Shown piece by piece: positions 15,033-23,612 of a stretch of DNA of 64,000 nt. Positions within the stretch are counted from its first letter, which is position 1. Each line of letters opens with the position of its first letter. The notes under the pieces are model-generated. The model did not search any database and was not told the DNA's origin. It saw only the letters and a program-made list of their open reading frames with translations. The position numbers and the translations under genes were made by a program. The stretch is from Sulfitobacter sp. 20_GPM-1509m (GTDB lineage Bacteria; Pseudomonadota; Alphaproteobacteria; Rhodobacterales; Rhodobacteraceae): NCBI RefSeq assembly GCF_000620505.1, contig NZ_JIBC01000006.1, positions 124,001-188,000 of the forward strand, written 5' to 3'.

Positions 15033-16349
15033 ATGGCTTTGAACCCATCAATCATCCTGGCAGGAACGCAGCCGAACCTGCTGGCAGCAGTGCAGGGCGG
15101 CAATCAGGCCGCAGCGCAGCAGAATGAGTTCCAGCGCACCAACGCGCTCAACAATCTGTATAAGGAGCAGGGCGCGCAAATTGCGTCTGGCGATCAGAAC
15201 GCGCTGAACGCATTGGCGCAGTTTGATCCGAAGGCGGCCCTTGGCATTCAAGGCCAGCGGCAGAGCATGGAAATCAACCGCGAGGAACTGGCAATTCGCC
15301 GCCAGTCCGCAGCACGGCAGGCCGAGGCATGGGCGCAGCAGCAGGACGAGCGCACACGCGCCGAACAGGCCGCCAAGATCAAGCAAGGCCTCATGGCAGC
15401 GGGTCAGGCCTACCAAGCGGGCGACCAAGCCGCGTTTGACCGCATTTTGCAGGAGAGCGGAGCCGAGCCATTCCCGATGGAAGAGTTCCCGTTTCGGGCC
15501 GCACAATACGAGGGCGTGCTGGATGCGTTGGACAAGGCCAGCAAGTTTGGACAGGGGCCGCAGCCGGAATACGCCTTCGACAACGGTCAGTTCTACGACA
15601 AGAACAACCCGCAGGCGGGGGCGCAGACAATCCCGGGTTATCAAACAGAAGCAACCGGTCCTCTTTCGACAGCGGGCAAGCTGGCGGCTGATTTGCGGGC
15701 TGGCCGGATCACGCAAGAGGAATACAACGCTGCGGTCGCCAAGAGTGGCTTGCGGGTCTCCGTTGGGCCTGACGGCAATACGGTCTTTGAGCAGGGCGTC
15801 GGTGTCACAGGTGGCGGCAAGCCCCCATCCGAGCGTCAATCAACGCTGCGCCTATTTGGCGGTCTGATGGATGAAACAATGCCCGCGATCAACCAAATGG
15901 AAGACAGCGGGCAATTCGATCCCACCAGCGTTCGCAGCGCACTTGCAGACGGTGGGCGGCTGGCCAACGCAGCGACAACGCCAGAGGCGCGTCGGTATGA
16001 GGCCCTCAAGCGTCAGTGGGCTGAGGGCGTCTTGCGCATCCAGACCGGTGCGGCGGCGACCGAGCCAGAAATCAATCGCGTTCTCTCCACCTACTTCCCG
16101 CGATTTGGCGACGATCCGCAAACGGTCGCACAGAAGAGGGCGCAGCGCGATGCCTTCGCACGCAGCCTTGTACCGGCTTCCGGCGGCACCATGCAGGCAC
16201 CCGGCGGCGCTAGCGATAGGCCGGACCTTCAAGGCGCAGCACCCAGCAATGGGCCTCAGGCATCTGAGCCTTCGGCCCCGACCACGTATGAGTTTAAGGA
16301 CGACGCAACCCGCTCGGTTTTCGAGAAATATTCGCAGCCCCAGCGGTAG
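15033..16349 (+). CDS. DNA ejection protein (P22 gp20-like position)
   Basis: A 438-residue alanine and glutamine rich protein. The N-terminal 130 residues are helical with N-P-S-I-I-L-A-G at the start and a long charged coil (about 75-125); the middle contains a D-L-R-A-G-R-I-T-Q-E-E-Y helix; the C-terminal third is helical with an E-I-N-R-V-L-S-T-Y-F-P-R-F segment. These features match internal virion proteins of podoviruses. Its position after the gp7-like gene and before a larger gp16-like gene supports the call. The start ATG 15033 is one base after the previous stop. Confidence 0.65.
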   Translation: MALNPSIILAGTQPNLLAAVQGGNQAAAQQNEFQRTNALNNLYKEQGAQIASGDQNALNALAQFDPKAALGIQGQRQSMEINREELAIRRQSAARQAEAWAQQQDERTRAEQAAKIKQGLMAAGQAYQAGDQAAFDRILQESGAEPFPMEEFPFRAAQYEGVLDALDKASKFGQGPQPEYAFDNGQFYDKNNPQAGAQTIPGYQTEATGPLSTAGKLAADLRAGRITQEEYNAAVAKSGLRVSVGPDGNTVFEQGVGVTGGGKPPSERQSTLRLFGGLMDETMPAINQMEDSGQFDPTSVRSALADGGRLANAATTPEARRYEALKRQWAEGVLRIQTGAAATEPEINRVLSTYFPRFGDDPQTVAQKRAQRDAFARSLVPASGGTMQAPGGASDRPDLQGAAPSNGPQASEPSAPTTYEFKDDATRSVFEKYSQPQR

Positions 16350-16530
16350 GCTTCATCCGCGCCTTGCGTTTTGATGCCAAAATGATGCGCGTGACGACCG
16401 CGATAAAAATGGCAGGCCATAGCGTCGGAATCCACCAGTCAGCCCCAAGCGTGTAGGCGGCAATTCCTGCCCACACAGCCAAGATGCCCCAAGCGATAGC
16501 GATAGCGCGGTTGTGTGGGTTTTTCATCAT
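16294..16530 (-). CDS. Possible antisense small membrane protein inside late operon
   Basis: On the minus strand an ORF of 78 residues starts at tandem ATGs (16530 or 16527). It has two hydrophobic segments (about residues 8-26 and 32-50: A-W-G-I-L-A-V-W-A-G, then W-W-I-P-T-L-W-P-A-I-F-I) followed by a basic tail K-R-K-A-R. It fills the only real gap in the late block and overlaps the 3' end of the preceding ejection gene by 56 bases. The ribosome site is weak, so expression is uncertain. It looks like an independently acquired accessory gene, perhaps acting at the host membrane. Confidence 0.45.
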   Translation of the reverse strand: MMKNPHNRAIAIAWGILAVWAGIAAYTLGADWWIPTLWPAIFIAVVTRIILASKRKARMKPTAGAANISRKPSGLRRP

Positions 16531-16542
16531 CCCAACAGAAAT

Positions 16543-16561
16543 AAGCCCGCCAGACGGGTTT
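16543..16561 (+). terminator. Hairpin between ejection genes
   Basis: A seven-pair stem (16543-16549 with 16555-16561, one G-T pair), loop CCAGA, ending in three T. On the plus strand it resembles a weak terminator before the gp16-like gene. On the minus strand it precedes the small membrane ORF. The T-run is too short for confident termination. Confidence 0.35.
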
Positions 16562-16575
16562 CGCAAGGATTCAGC

Positions 16576-18498
16576 ATGGCAACCTTTGACGAAATCATGG
16601 CCGCAGCGGTCAACGCCGATAAGGCAGGTGATACCCAGGCAGCGCAGATGCTGGTCAATGCCGCGCGAGAAATGCGCGACGGAGCGGTACAACAGCAAGC
16701 CAATCAACCCGGCACGTTCGATCCCGCAAGCCCTGATTTTGTCGTTCCTCGCGGTGATGTGGTCACACCAACCACAGGCAACGAGGACCGTTTCGGCGAT
16801 ACGATCCGAGCTGCCACAGAGGGTCCGATTGCTGCGACGAAAGCCTATGCGGGCGGATTGGCCGACCAAAGCCAAAGTCCGACAATGGCAGCTTTGCCGG
16901 ATTGGATGGCGGACCCCGCAAAAAAACGTCTGGCTTATGCCGGTGACGCCGCGATGACGGGACTTGCAGCAGCAGGAACTGCCATTTCGTTCGGTGCCGG
17001 TCTGGCGGGTGAAGCCTTCGGCGGCAGCCCGACCGGAGAAAAGCAGTTGGCCCGTGATTTGCTGATGGGCGCAGAGGTCGCGGTCCCTGAATTGGCCGGT
17101 GGCTCTTCGGTCATGCGTGCAGCGAGCCGCGCGGGCCGAGCAGCCGAAAAGGTCGCGGCCCCTAACGAAATGCAGGCGCGGGCGCGGGCCGCATCCGATC
17201 TTGGCATCACCCCGTCGCTTGGTGCGGGCGGGAAGGTCAGGGCGATGACTGCCGCCACGCTCGAGAAAACACCGCTGGCCGGTGCGCCAATTGCGAAAGA
17301 CGCGGCTCGGTTTGTGGGTGAGGTCGAGAGCGCCTTTTCCGACATTACTTCACGGGTTGGTCAGGCATCGACTGCCGCCGATGCTGGCGGGGCATTGCAG
17401 TCCGGCCTGAAATCATTCGTCAAGGGATTTCGCGAGAAAGCGGGTCAGCTTTACGGAGAGGTGGGCAAGGCCATTCCCGATGGGACGCTTATCAAGGCAC
17501 CTGAAACCGTCGCAAGTATCCGTGACGCCATCGCGCCATTCGCCAACAGCCCCGAAATTGCCAAGCAGCTTGGCCTGAACCGATGGGCCGCAATTGCCGA
17601 TGATTTGGAGAGTGGCCTGTCATGGCGTGCAGCTTCGGATCTGCGTTCGTCCATTGGTGAAAGCCTTGGAAAAGTGAACGGCGCGCTGGCTGACATGGAT
17701 CAAGGCAAACTGAAACAGGCTTACGAAAAGCTGACAGTTGATCTGGAGATGGCGGCAAAGGCCGCTGGCCCAGAGGCAGAAAGCGCGTGGCGGCGGGCAA
17801 ACACCTATTACCGCCGTGGTGCAGAGCGCATCCAGAACGATCTGGACCGCACTATCTCCGCAGACAGTCCAGAACGGGCGTTTGAGGCTTTCGCGGCCAT
17901 GGCAAAGGCCGACCGCGCCACATCGAACTCGACACGCCTCTACAAGATCAAATCGTCAATGCCCGCTGACAAATGGCGCGAGGTTGCCTCGACAATCGTT
18001 GACCGCTTGGGCCGTCCATCAGCAGGGCAGCAGAACGCCGCCGGTGATGTGTTTTCGCCATCGTCGTTCCTGACGCAGTGGAACCAGATTTCAGACGAAG
18101 CCAAGCGCGTTCTCTTGCCCGAAGAGGTGCGCGTGCAGTTGGGCAAGCTGGCTCAAGTGTCCGAAGGCGTCAAGGCAGCAAACGCAGAGCGCAACTTTTC
18201 CAACACTGGCACCATCGTTGCGGGCGCGACGGCAGGCTCTGCGCTGGCAGCGGCTCCGGTGACCACAGCGGCCATTCTAAGCGGTGCATGGGGGTCGGCC
18301 AAGGCAATGACCAGCCCGGTGTTCCTGCGTGCCCTGAATAACGCCGCGCGCGGTGATGCGCGGGCAATGCGGGCGATGGCGAACGGCAACGGCCCGTTCA
18401 GCCAGGATGCAATGACAATTCTGCGCCTGAGCGCCGCCGATGCTGCGAACGGCGGAAACGCGGCAAACAGCAATCAGCCCCGCCGCATGGCGCAATAA
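16576..18498 (+). CDS. Large DNA ejection protein (P22 gp16-like)
   Basis: A 640-residue protein, the length of P22 gp16 (609). It has a helical start (A-T-F-D-E-I-M-A-A-A), hydrophobic glycine/alanine stretches at about 120-145 and 545-580, and a large helical middle, properties of proteins that enter the host membrane during injection. It is the third of three successive ejection-type genes, matching P22 order 7-20-16. The start ATG 16576 has AAGGA seven bases upstream; an extension to 16513 runs through the hairpin and is not favoured. Confidence 0.7.
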   Translation: MATFDEIMAAAVNADKAGDTQAAQMLVNAAREMRDGAVQQQANQPGTFDPASPDFVVPRGDVVTPTTGNEDRFGDTIRAATEGPIAATKAYAGGLADQSQSPTMAALPDWMADPAKKRLAYAGDAAMTGLAAAGTAISFGAGLAGEAFGGSPTGEKQLARDLLMGAEVAVPELAGGSSVMRAASRAGRAAEKVAAPNEMQARARAASDLGITPSLGAGGKVRAMTAATLEKTPLAGAPIAKDAARFVGEVESAFSDITSRVGQASTAADAGGALQSGLKSFVKGFREKAGQLYGEVGKAIPDGTLIKAPETVASIRDAIAPFANSPEIAKQLGLNRWAAIADDLESGLSWRAASDLRSSIGESLGKVNGALADMDQGKLKQAYEKLTVDLEMAAKAAGPEAESAWRRANTYYRRGAERIQNDLDRTISADSPERAFEAFAAMAKADRATSNSTRLYKIKSSMPADKWREVASTIVDRLGRPSAGQQNAAGDVFSPSSFLTQWNQISDEAKRVLLPEEVRVQLGKLAQVSEGVKAANAERNFSNTGTIVAGATAGSALAAAPVTTAAILSGAWGSAKAMTSPVFLRALNNAARGDARAMRAMANGNGPFSQDAMTILRLSAADAANGGNAANSNQPRRMAQ

Positions 18499-18518
18499 CA
18501 CCCACAAGGAGCAAGCCA

Positions 18519-19487
18519 TTGCCCAGCCAAATGAATTTCAACGCGCTGCGGGCCTTCGGGTCCAACGGCAATCCGTCCCCCGGTGCGCTGGCCACGTTCT
18601 TCGAGACGGGCACCAGCACGCCGATCACGGTATACACCGACGACAGCCTTGCGACAGCACATCCAACGCCACTTGTGGCTGATGCGCAGGGGGTGTTTCC
18701 ACCCGTGTTCACCAGCGGCGCAACGGCGGTCAAGGTAAACGTGACCACGGCGGCAGGGACCACGCTGGACGGTTACCCGATTGACCCCGTGCAGCTTATC
18801 TCCAGCACCGGATCGGCGGCGTCTGCTGTTTCATTCGCACCCATCACGGGCAACCCCGCGACCAACGTGCAGGCGGCCATCCAGACCCTTACGACAGCGA
18901 ACAACACCGCGCTGGATCTGGGCGGAACCAGCCCGTATGCATCCGCCGCGCAGGGCACGAAGGCCGATGCGGCGCTGCCCGCTTCTGACGTGCTGGACGA
19001 GGACGATTTTGCGACGGACAGCGATTCCAAGCCTCCATCTCAGCAATCCGCAAAAGCCTACATTGGTGCGCGTGGCTTGGTGGCTGTTATCCAGGACGAA
19101 AAAACCAGCGGGGCTGCAGCGCAAACCCTGACCGCATCGACGTGGAACGTGCGCGACCTGACAACCCTTTCGCTGAACCGCAACACATCGGTCACACTGG
19201 GAACGAACCAGATCACAATGGCTGTTGATGGCTGGCTGGAATGGTCAGCCCCTGGACGCGATGCTTTCCGGACCCGTCTGTACAACGTGACAGACGCATC
19301 CGTTGTGGGTGTCGGCCAGTCAGTTTCGACGGCAGGCGGCACGATCAGCATGTCAACGGGCGGTGGCCCGGTTGAGGCGGGCAAGGTCTACCGGGTCGAA
19401 CACAACACCAACTCCACACAGCCCGGAGGCACGGCGGTTTCCTTGGGGACGGAAGTCTACACCCGCGTCAGAATTTTTTCATACTAG
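18519..19487 (+). CDS. Tail fibre protein
   Basis: The 322-residue product starts at TTG 18519; AAGGAG at 18505-18510 lies at normal distance from this codon but too far from the ATG at 18531. The N-terminal 90 residues, with F-E-T-G-T-S-T-P-I-T-V-Y and P-L-V-A-D-A-Q-G-V-F-P-P, are the conserved virion-binding module found at the start of many phage fibres and spikes. A spacer and a C-terminal beta-rich domain of about 120 residues follow. The C-terminal domain probably contacts the host or another tail protein. Confidence 0.7.
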   Translation: MPSQMNFNALRAFGSNGNPSPGALATFFETGTSTPITVYTDDSLATAHPTPLVADAQGVFPPVFTSGATAVKVNVTTAAGTTLDGYPIDPVQLISSTGSAASAVSFAPITGNPATNVQAAIQTLTTANNTALDLGGTSPYASAAQGTKADAALPASDVLDEDDFATDSDSKPPSQQSAKAYIGARGLVAVIQDEKTSGAAAQTLTASTWNVRDLTTLSLNRNTSVTLGTNQITMAVDGWLEWSAPGRDAFRTRLYNVTDASVVGVGQSVSTAGGTISMSTGGGPVEAGKVYRVEHNTNSTQPGGTAVSLGTEVYTRVRIFSY

Positions 19488-19496
19488 GAGCCAGCT

Positions 19497-19784
19497 ATGA
19501 GTCTTCGCATTAAGCCCGGCGAAACGCTGGAATGGTCCGTTGTCGATGACAGTGGCGACCTGACAGGCACCACGATTGAATCGGCGGTTTCCTTCGGTGA
19601 TTTCTACTACCAATTGACGGTTACGGAAGTGGACCTGTCGATTGGCAGTTACACGATCAGCGCGACCAGCACCGAATATTTCCCCCCCGGCAGGCTGAAC
19701 TGCGACCTGAAATATACGGTCAGCGGCACAGTCACCTATTCCGACACATTCAGCGTCTACGTAGACAAGCGGGTGACCAAATGA
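19497..19784 (+). CDS. Small beta-rich tail protein (95 aa)
   Basis: A 95-residue protein predicted as all beta: R-I-K-P-G-E-T-L-E-W at the start, then alternating strands and a K-Y-T-V-S-G-T-V-T-Y strand near the end, an immunoglobulin-like pattern. It has no signal peptide. It lies between fibre and tailspike genes and its stop overlaps the tailspike start (ATGA), so it is probably an adaptor or baseplate-side component. Good ribosome site AGGAG precedes ATG 19497. Confidence 0.6.
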   Translation: MSLRIKPGETLEWSVVDDSGDLTGTTIESAVSFGDFYYQLTVTEVDLSIGSYTISATSTEYFPPGRLNCDLKYTVSGTVTYSDTFSVYVDKRVTK

Positions 19785-21931
19785 TCACGATCACAGACAG
19801 CAATTCCCCGCAGCGCACGGTCCAGATTGATGCGTCGGGCCGTCCCGCGAACACGGTTGCCATTGCGGCGCTGGTCGCAGCGGGTGCCCTGACCATCCAG
19901 TCGGAATCGCGGGCGCGCCGCGTTCGCAATGCGGCCAACGCGGCTATTCTTGCGGCATCCATGACGGATGGCGAGGTCGATTGGCTGGGTGATGGGTTGG
20001 TGATGAAGGACAGCACGGCCACGGGTGCGGGTTCGTGCACCGACGATTTGAGCGTAGACGGTCTGATCCCTGCTATCGAAATGACTCCCAAGCACTTCGG
20101 TTGGTCCGAAAGCCTGAGCAAGTCCGCACAGACATCCGCAATTCAGCGCATGGTGACATATACCAACACGATCAACGCGGGATATGCAGCAGCGAACAAT
20201 GACGCCCCCGGCCCAATCGTGGACTTTGGCGGGAAAACGTACGATGTCAACGGGCCTTTCACCTTCACCAGCCCGGGCATTGACCTGCGCGCCAGCGGGG
20301 CAGAGTTCCGCCAGAACGTAGATGAGCCGCTGATCAAGATCCAGCCATCGACAATGGTTGACACGCCGGACGCGAGCAACATCAACGATGACATTCTGCA
20401 GAACGTCTGGATTGACGGGTTCTACCTGCGCGGCGCATTCACGGACCCGCTGACCTCGGCGGCAATCCAGATCAGCATGTGCAAGCACGTCCATGTGGGC
20501 GACCGCATGAAGTACAACGGTTTCCGCCGGGGCCTCGATATTCGTGGGTGCAAAGAGCCTATCTATATCGGCGCGAACAACATGTTCTCGAACAACTCTG
20601 TCACCGGAGATACAGGCGACGGCGGCGGCGAAATGATCGTGATCCAGGCGCAGGAAGTCTGGTCAACATCGACGCAGAAAACCGCCAATGATCCCGACAC
20701 AGAGGGCAAATACTGGTCCTATCCCAACAAGGTGTCGATCCGCGCCCATGAGATGCGCAACGGCAACGATGCAATGGCCACAGCCATCCTGATCCGCGCT
20801 TGTGACGGCTTGGACGTGATCGGCGCGCACATGGTTTCGTTCAACGACTACATGATCGTCGTGGATCAGCAGTCCAGCAAAACGCCGTGCACAAACATGA
20901 CCTTTGACACCTGCTTTTTCGATGGAGCGGGGCCGACCGATGGGATTGTCGAGTTCAGAGACCCCAGCTTTGGCGCTGTCGATTATCGCGTGAAGGTGCG
21001 GTTCAACAACTGCAAATTCAACGGTGCACAAGACCCCGATGCGCTGGATGACGTGGGCGTGGCTGGAACCGGATTGGCGCGACTTCTCTTGATCAACAGC
21101 CCGAACGTCGAAGAATGCCACGTTACGGCCTGCGAGTTCGACAAGTGCGTTGGCACATCTTGGGTTGAGGTTCTGCAAGGCTATGGGTCGTTCATCCTTC
21201 GCGGCAACCAGTTCACCTGCACGAGCGGCAATAAGCCCACGCAATTTATCAAGATCAATGGTGCGTCCCAAGCAACCATGTTCAAGGAAATTGTGATCGA
21301 GAGCAACACATTCCGGACTGACGATGGGTTGCAGTCATCGATGCCGACGTATCCAATTTGGGTGACGGGTGCGGTAAACAAGGTGGTTGTAAACGGAAAC
21401 GTCAGCAAGAACGGCACCGGAACAATCAATGCTTCGTTTGACGGGTTCGTGCGAACCACCAGTCTGTCCGCTGGGACAGTTGTCGGTGGGCGTTGGCGTG
21501 GCGGCAACCTGAACCCAGACCAACCTCTGTCGGGCAGCGAGAGCGCGGCCTATAGCGATGCATCCGGCAACAGCGTCAGCAAAGGGACCGTGTACTGGAC
21601 GCTCTCCGACGGCAGGCTCGAGATGGACTTTGGCGTCATGGGCAACATGGATGTTTCCACGCTGACCGGAACGGATGAATTCCGGGTCGATCTGCCGGGG
21701 TCGTTCGCCCAGACCAGCCTCGTTGATAGCGGCGATGGAACTGTCCGGTTTCGCACGATGAACGTACCGCCCACGGCTGGCACATTGATTGCGCCAAACA
21801 TTCCGGCGGGCGCTGCATACATCAACTTCATCAAGTACAATCACGACGGTTCGGAGTCGATGGTGCTGGTGAGCGATATCAAGGCCACGACTGACATCAT
21901 GAGTATGTCGATGCGCGCGCGCCTCGGGTGA
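19781..21931 (+). CDS. Tailspike with parallel beta-helix
   Basis: Receptor-binding tail protein of 716 residues. After an N-terminal assembly region (to about 130) comes P-I-V-D-F-G-G-K-T-Y-D-V-N-G-P-F, the usual opening of right-handed beta-helix spikes, and then about 350 residues of coil repeats with recurrent N-N, G-N and aromatic steps. A separate C-terminal beta domain (from about 590) follows. Such spikes usually bind or cut capsular polysaccharide or O-antigen. The catalytic residues cannot be assigned by eye. ATG 19781 overlaps the previous stop. Confidence 0.75.
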   Translation: MITITDSNSPQRTVQIDASGRPANTVAIAALVAAGALTIQSESRARRVRNAANAAILAASMTDGEVDWLGDGLVMKDSTATGAGSCTDDLSVDGLIPAIEMTPKHFGWSESLSKSAQTSAIQRMVTYTNTINAGYAAANNDAPGPIVDFGGKTYDVNGPFTFTSPGIDLRASGAEFRQNVDEPLIKIQPSTMVDTPDASNINDDILQNVWIDGFYLRGAFTDPLTSAAIQISMCKHVHVGDRMKYNGFRRGLDIRGCKEPIYIGANNMFSNNSVTGDTGDGGGEMIVIQAQEVWSTSTQKTANDPDTEGKYWSYPNKVSIRAHEMRNGNDAMATAILIRACDGLDVIGAHMVSFNDYMIVVDQQSSKTPCTNMTFDTCFFDGAGPTDGIVEFRDPSFGAVDYRVKVRFNNCKFNGAQDPDALDDVGVAGTGLARLLLINSPNVEECHVTACEFDKCVGTSWVEVLQGYGSFILRGNQFTCTSGNKPTQFIKINGASQATMFKEIVIESNTFRTDDGLQSSMPTYPIWVTGAVNKVVVNGNVSKNGTGTINASFDGFVRTTSLSAGTVVGGRWRGGNLNPDQPLSGSESAAYSDASGNSVSKGTVYWTLSDGRLEMDFGVMGNMDVSTLTGTDEFRVDLPGSFAQTSLVDSGDGTVRFRTMNVPPTAGTLIAPNIPAGAAYINFIKYNHDGSESMVLVSDIKATTDIMSMSMRARLG

Positions 21932-21942
21932 CAAGCAAGCGA

Positions 21943-21972
21943 CGGGGGCCGGGTTGCAGCCCATAACCCCCG
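21943..21972 (+). terminator. Hairpin after tailspike gene
   Basis: CGGGGG (21943-21948) pairs with CCCCCG (21967-21972); a smaller hairpin (GGGTTG/CAGCCC-like) can form inside. No T-run follows, so it may be an mRNA 3'-end structure instead of a true terminator. It separates the tail genes from the lysis genes. Confidence 0.35.
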
Positions 21973-22005
21973 CTTGACCAGACACGACCACTACAGGAGG
22001 CCGCG

Positions 22006-22050
22006 ATGGCTAAAATCTATATGGGCGCTGCGGGGCCGATTCTACAATGA
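22006..22050 (+). CDS. 14-codon leader ORF before holin-like gene
   Basis: ATG 22006 has a strong AGGAGG site at about 21995-22000. The ORF encodes MAKIYMGAAGPILQ and stops at TGA 22048-22050, which overlaps ATG 22047 of the next gene (ATGA). The next gene has no ribosome site of its own outside this ORF, so its translation probably depends on reading the leader. It could act as a coupling or timing element for lysis. Too short to be certain that the peptide itself has a function. Confidence 0.5.
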   Translation: MAKIYMGAAGPILQ

Positions 22051-22388
22051 GCAACCGACCAACCACCGCCGAGGCCATCGCCAGTATGCAGGCCACCCTG
22101 CAAGCCAAGATGCACGCCGACGAGCGCGACAGAGTAGAGGCGCAGGAACAGCGCAACCGGATGGCTGCGGACATTGCCGCGATCCGGTCGGACGCATCCA
22201 GCATTGACCACCGCGTGACGAATATCGAGGGCGACATGGCCAAGGTTAAGCCGGTCATTGCCAAGGTCAACTCATGGCAATCCATGGCGCTAGGCGGTGC
22301 AATCGTTCTTGGCCTTCTTGGCGGCGCTGTGACGATGTTCTGGGAAGCTGTCCGCGACAAGATCATCAGCATGTTTTCGGGCGGCTGA
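22047..22388 (+). CDS. DUF1515-like membrane protein, holin candidate
   Basis: A 113-residue protein with a charged helical first part (about residues 1-75, containing D-E-R-D-R-V-E-A-Q-E-Q-R-N-R) that can form a coiled coil, and one C-terminal transmembrane segment (about 80-98: M-A-L-G-G-A-I-V-L-G-L-L-G-G). The layout resembles DUF1515 and the haemolysin XhlA group found in phage lysis cassettes. Next to a lysozyme gene, it is the best holin or holin-partner candidate. Its start overlaps the leader ORF. Confidence 0.6.
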   Translation: MSNRPTTAEAIASMQATLQAKMHADERDRVEAQEQRNRMAADIAAIRSDASSIDHRVTNIEGDMAKVKPVIAKVNSWQSMALGGAIVLGLLGGAVTMFWEAVRDKIISMFSGG

Positions 22389-22414
22389 CCCTCACACACA
22401 ATTTGACCCACATG

Positions 22415-22431
22415 CCCCGCCCGCGGGGTTT
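22415..22431 (+). terminator. GC hairpin before lysozyme gene
   Basis: CCCCG (22415-22419), loop CCCG, CGGGG (22424-22428), three T. Short T-run, so at most a weak terminator or a structure limiting read-through into the endolysin gene. Confidence 0.4.
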
Positions 22432-22448
22432 CAGGCATTGGAGACACC

Positions 22449-23096
22449 ATGAAAATCAGTGACCGCGGCGTTCTGGAAATTGCAGAACATGAAGGCATCG
22501 TGCCAGCGCCATATCGTGACAGCGTGGGCGTTTGGACTGTCGGCGTCGGACACACAGCCGCGGCGGGCGGCGTCAACCCCGCCAAGCTGCCGCGGGGAAT
22601 GCCCGCGGACGTGGATGCCGCGGTTCTGGACTACCTGCGCCTGTTCGATGCTGACCTTGATAAGTACGAGGCGCGCGTGAATGCCGCGGTAAAGGTTCCG
22701 CTGAAACAGCATCAGTTCGATGCATTGGTGTCGTTTGACTTCAACACAGGCGGAATCTACCGCGCCAAGCTGACCGAAGCCATCAACCGCGGTGACAAGG
22801 GCGGCGACGGCTTCATGGGGTGGGTAAAGCCCCCTGAGATTATCCGGCGTCGGAAGGCTGAGCAGGCACTGTTCCGCACGGGCAACTATGACGCCAACGG
22901 CGATCAGATCCCGATCTGGGACGTGGACAGCAACGGCAAACTCCGCGGCATCCTCAAGACTATCAGCGGGGCAGAGTTGCAGCGCCTGATGGCTTCAACT
23001 GGTTCTGGGCGCAAGATTGCCGCGGGACCGAAGCGCAGCCCGTGGGCCGGTTTGATTGCGGCTCTCTTGGCACTCATTGGAAAGGGCAAATCATGA
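22449..23096 (+). CDS. T4-type phage lysozyme (GH24 endolysin)
   Basis: Cleaves the beta-1,4 bond between N-acetylmuramic acid and N-acetylglucosamine at lysis. The catalytic triad of the family is present with exact spacing: E15, D24 (E-x8-D) and T30 (D-x5-T), in E-G-I-V-P-A-P-Y-R-D and G-V-W-T-V-G-V-G-H. The 215-residue protein is longer than T4 lysozyme (164); the C-terminal extension ends in a hydrophobic segment (W-A-G-L-I-A-A-L-L-A-L-I-G) that could anchor it in the membrane. No N-terminal signal is seen, so export depends on the holin. Confidence 0.93.
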   Translation: MKISDRGVLEIAEHEGIVPAPYRDSVGVWTVGVGHTAAAGGVNPAKLPRGMPADVDAAVLDYLRLFDADLDKYEARVNAAVKVPLKQHQFDALVSFDFNTGGIYRAKLTEAINRGDKGGDGFMGWVKPPEIIRRRKAEQALFRTGNYDANGDQIPIWDVDSNGKLRGILKTISGAELQRLMASTGSGRKIAAGPKRSPWAGLIAALLALIGKGKS

Positions 23097-23272
23097 TCGA
23101 ACTATACCGATTTCTCAGGCACCTGATCGGGCCGCTTGTTGTCTTTGCCGTGGAAAAGGGCTGGCTTCCAGAGTACGCGCAGAACGACGTGACCGAGGCG
23201 CTGGTGATGGCCGCCGGTTTTGGCATCCCCTACTTCATATCGTGGTGGCGTGACCCCAAGAGGGCGAAATGA
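23093..23272 (+). CDS. Small membrane-associated lysis-block protein (59 aa)
   Basis: ATG 23093 overlaps the lysozyme stop (ATGA). The 59-residue product has two hydrophobic stretches (H-L-I-G-P-L-V-V-F-A-V, and A-L-V-M-A-A-G-F-G-I-P-Y-F-I) separated by an acidic loop, and a basic tail. Similar short proteins accompany endolysins in other alphaproteobacterial phages. A second holin or antiholin is likely. Its stop overlaps the start of the next gene. Confidence 0.6.
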   Translation: MIELYRFLRHLIGPLVVFAVEKGWLPEYAQNDVTEALVMAAGFGIPYFISWWRDPKRAK

Positions 23273-23376
23273 GCCGCCGTGAGCCTGACCCCATCGTTGA
23301 CGGGCTTATCGTCATGAGCGTGGTCTTTATCGTCGCCGTGGCTGTGGTCGCGCTGATCATCTGGGCGCTGACATGA
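23269..23376 (+). CDS. 35-residue single-pass membrane peptide
   Basis: ATG 23269 overlaps the preceding TGA and its stop overlaps ATG 23373. The peptide has a short charged N-terminus (S-R-R-E-P-D-P) and one long hydrophobic helix of about 24 residues (from G-L-I-V-M-S-V-V-F to L-I-I-W-A-L). Its size and shape recall pinholin-type or regulatory lysis peptides. Coding is supported by double ATGA overlaps within the lysis operon. Confidence 0.55.
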   Translation: MSRREPDPIVDGLIVMSVVFIVAVAVVALIIWALT

Positions 23377-23612
23377 TCGGCGTCATTTTCGGCATGGTCC
23401 CGCGCAAGGCGTGGCTGGTCGTCGGTGCCGTTGCTCTGCTGGCCGGTGCCGCCCTGTGGTTGCGCTATGACGCGGTGCAGGACGAACGGGCCGCTGCCGA
23501 GGCCAAGCGACAGGTAGAACATAACCGCACACTTGAGAGGATCAACGATGCGACAACTGATGATCGCAGCCCTGCTGACATTGATCGCAGGCTGCACGAC
23601 CTCGCCCAGTAG
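23373..23612 (+). CDS. Rz-like inner-membrane spanin subunit
   Basis: A 79-residue protein with an N-terminal membrane anchor (about residues 12-30, L-V-V-G-A-V-A-L-L-A-G-A-A-L) and a charged helical periplasmic part. The next gene, in another frame, begins inside it and encodes a small lipoprotein, which is the Rz/Rz1 arrangement: inner and outer membrane spanins that fuse the two membranes at the end of lysis. It is shorter than lambda Rz (153 residues). Confidence 0.7.
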   Translation: MIGVIFGMVPRKAWLVVGAVALLAGAALWLRYDAVQDERAAAEAKRQVEHNRTLERINDATTDDRSPADIDRRLHDLAQ

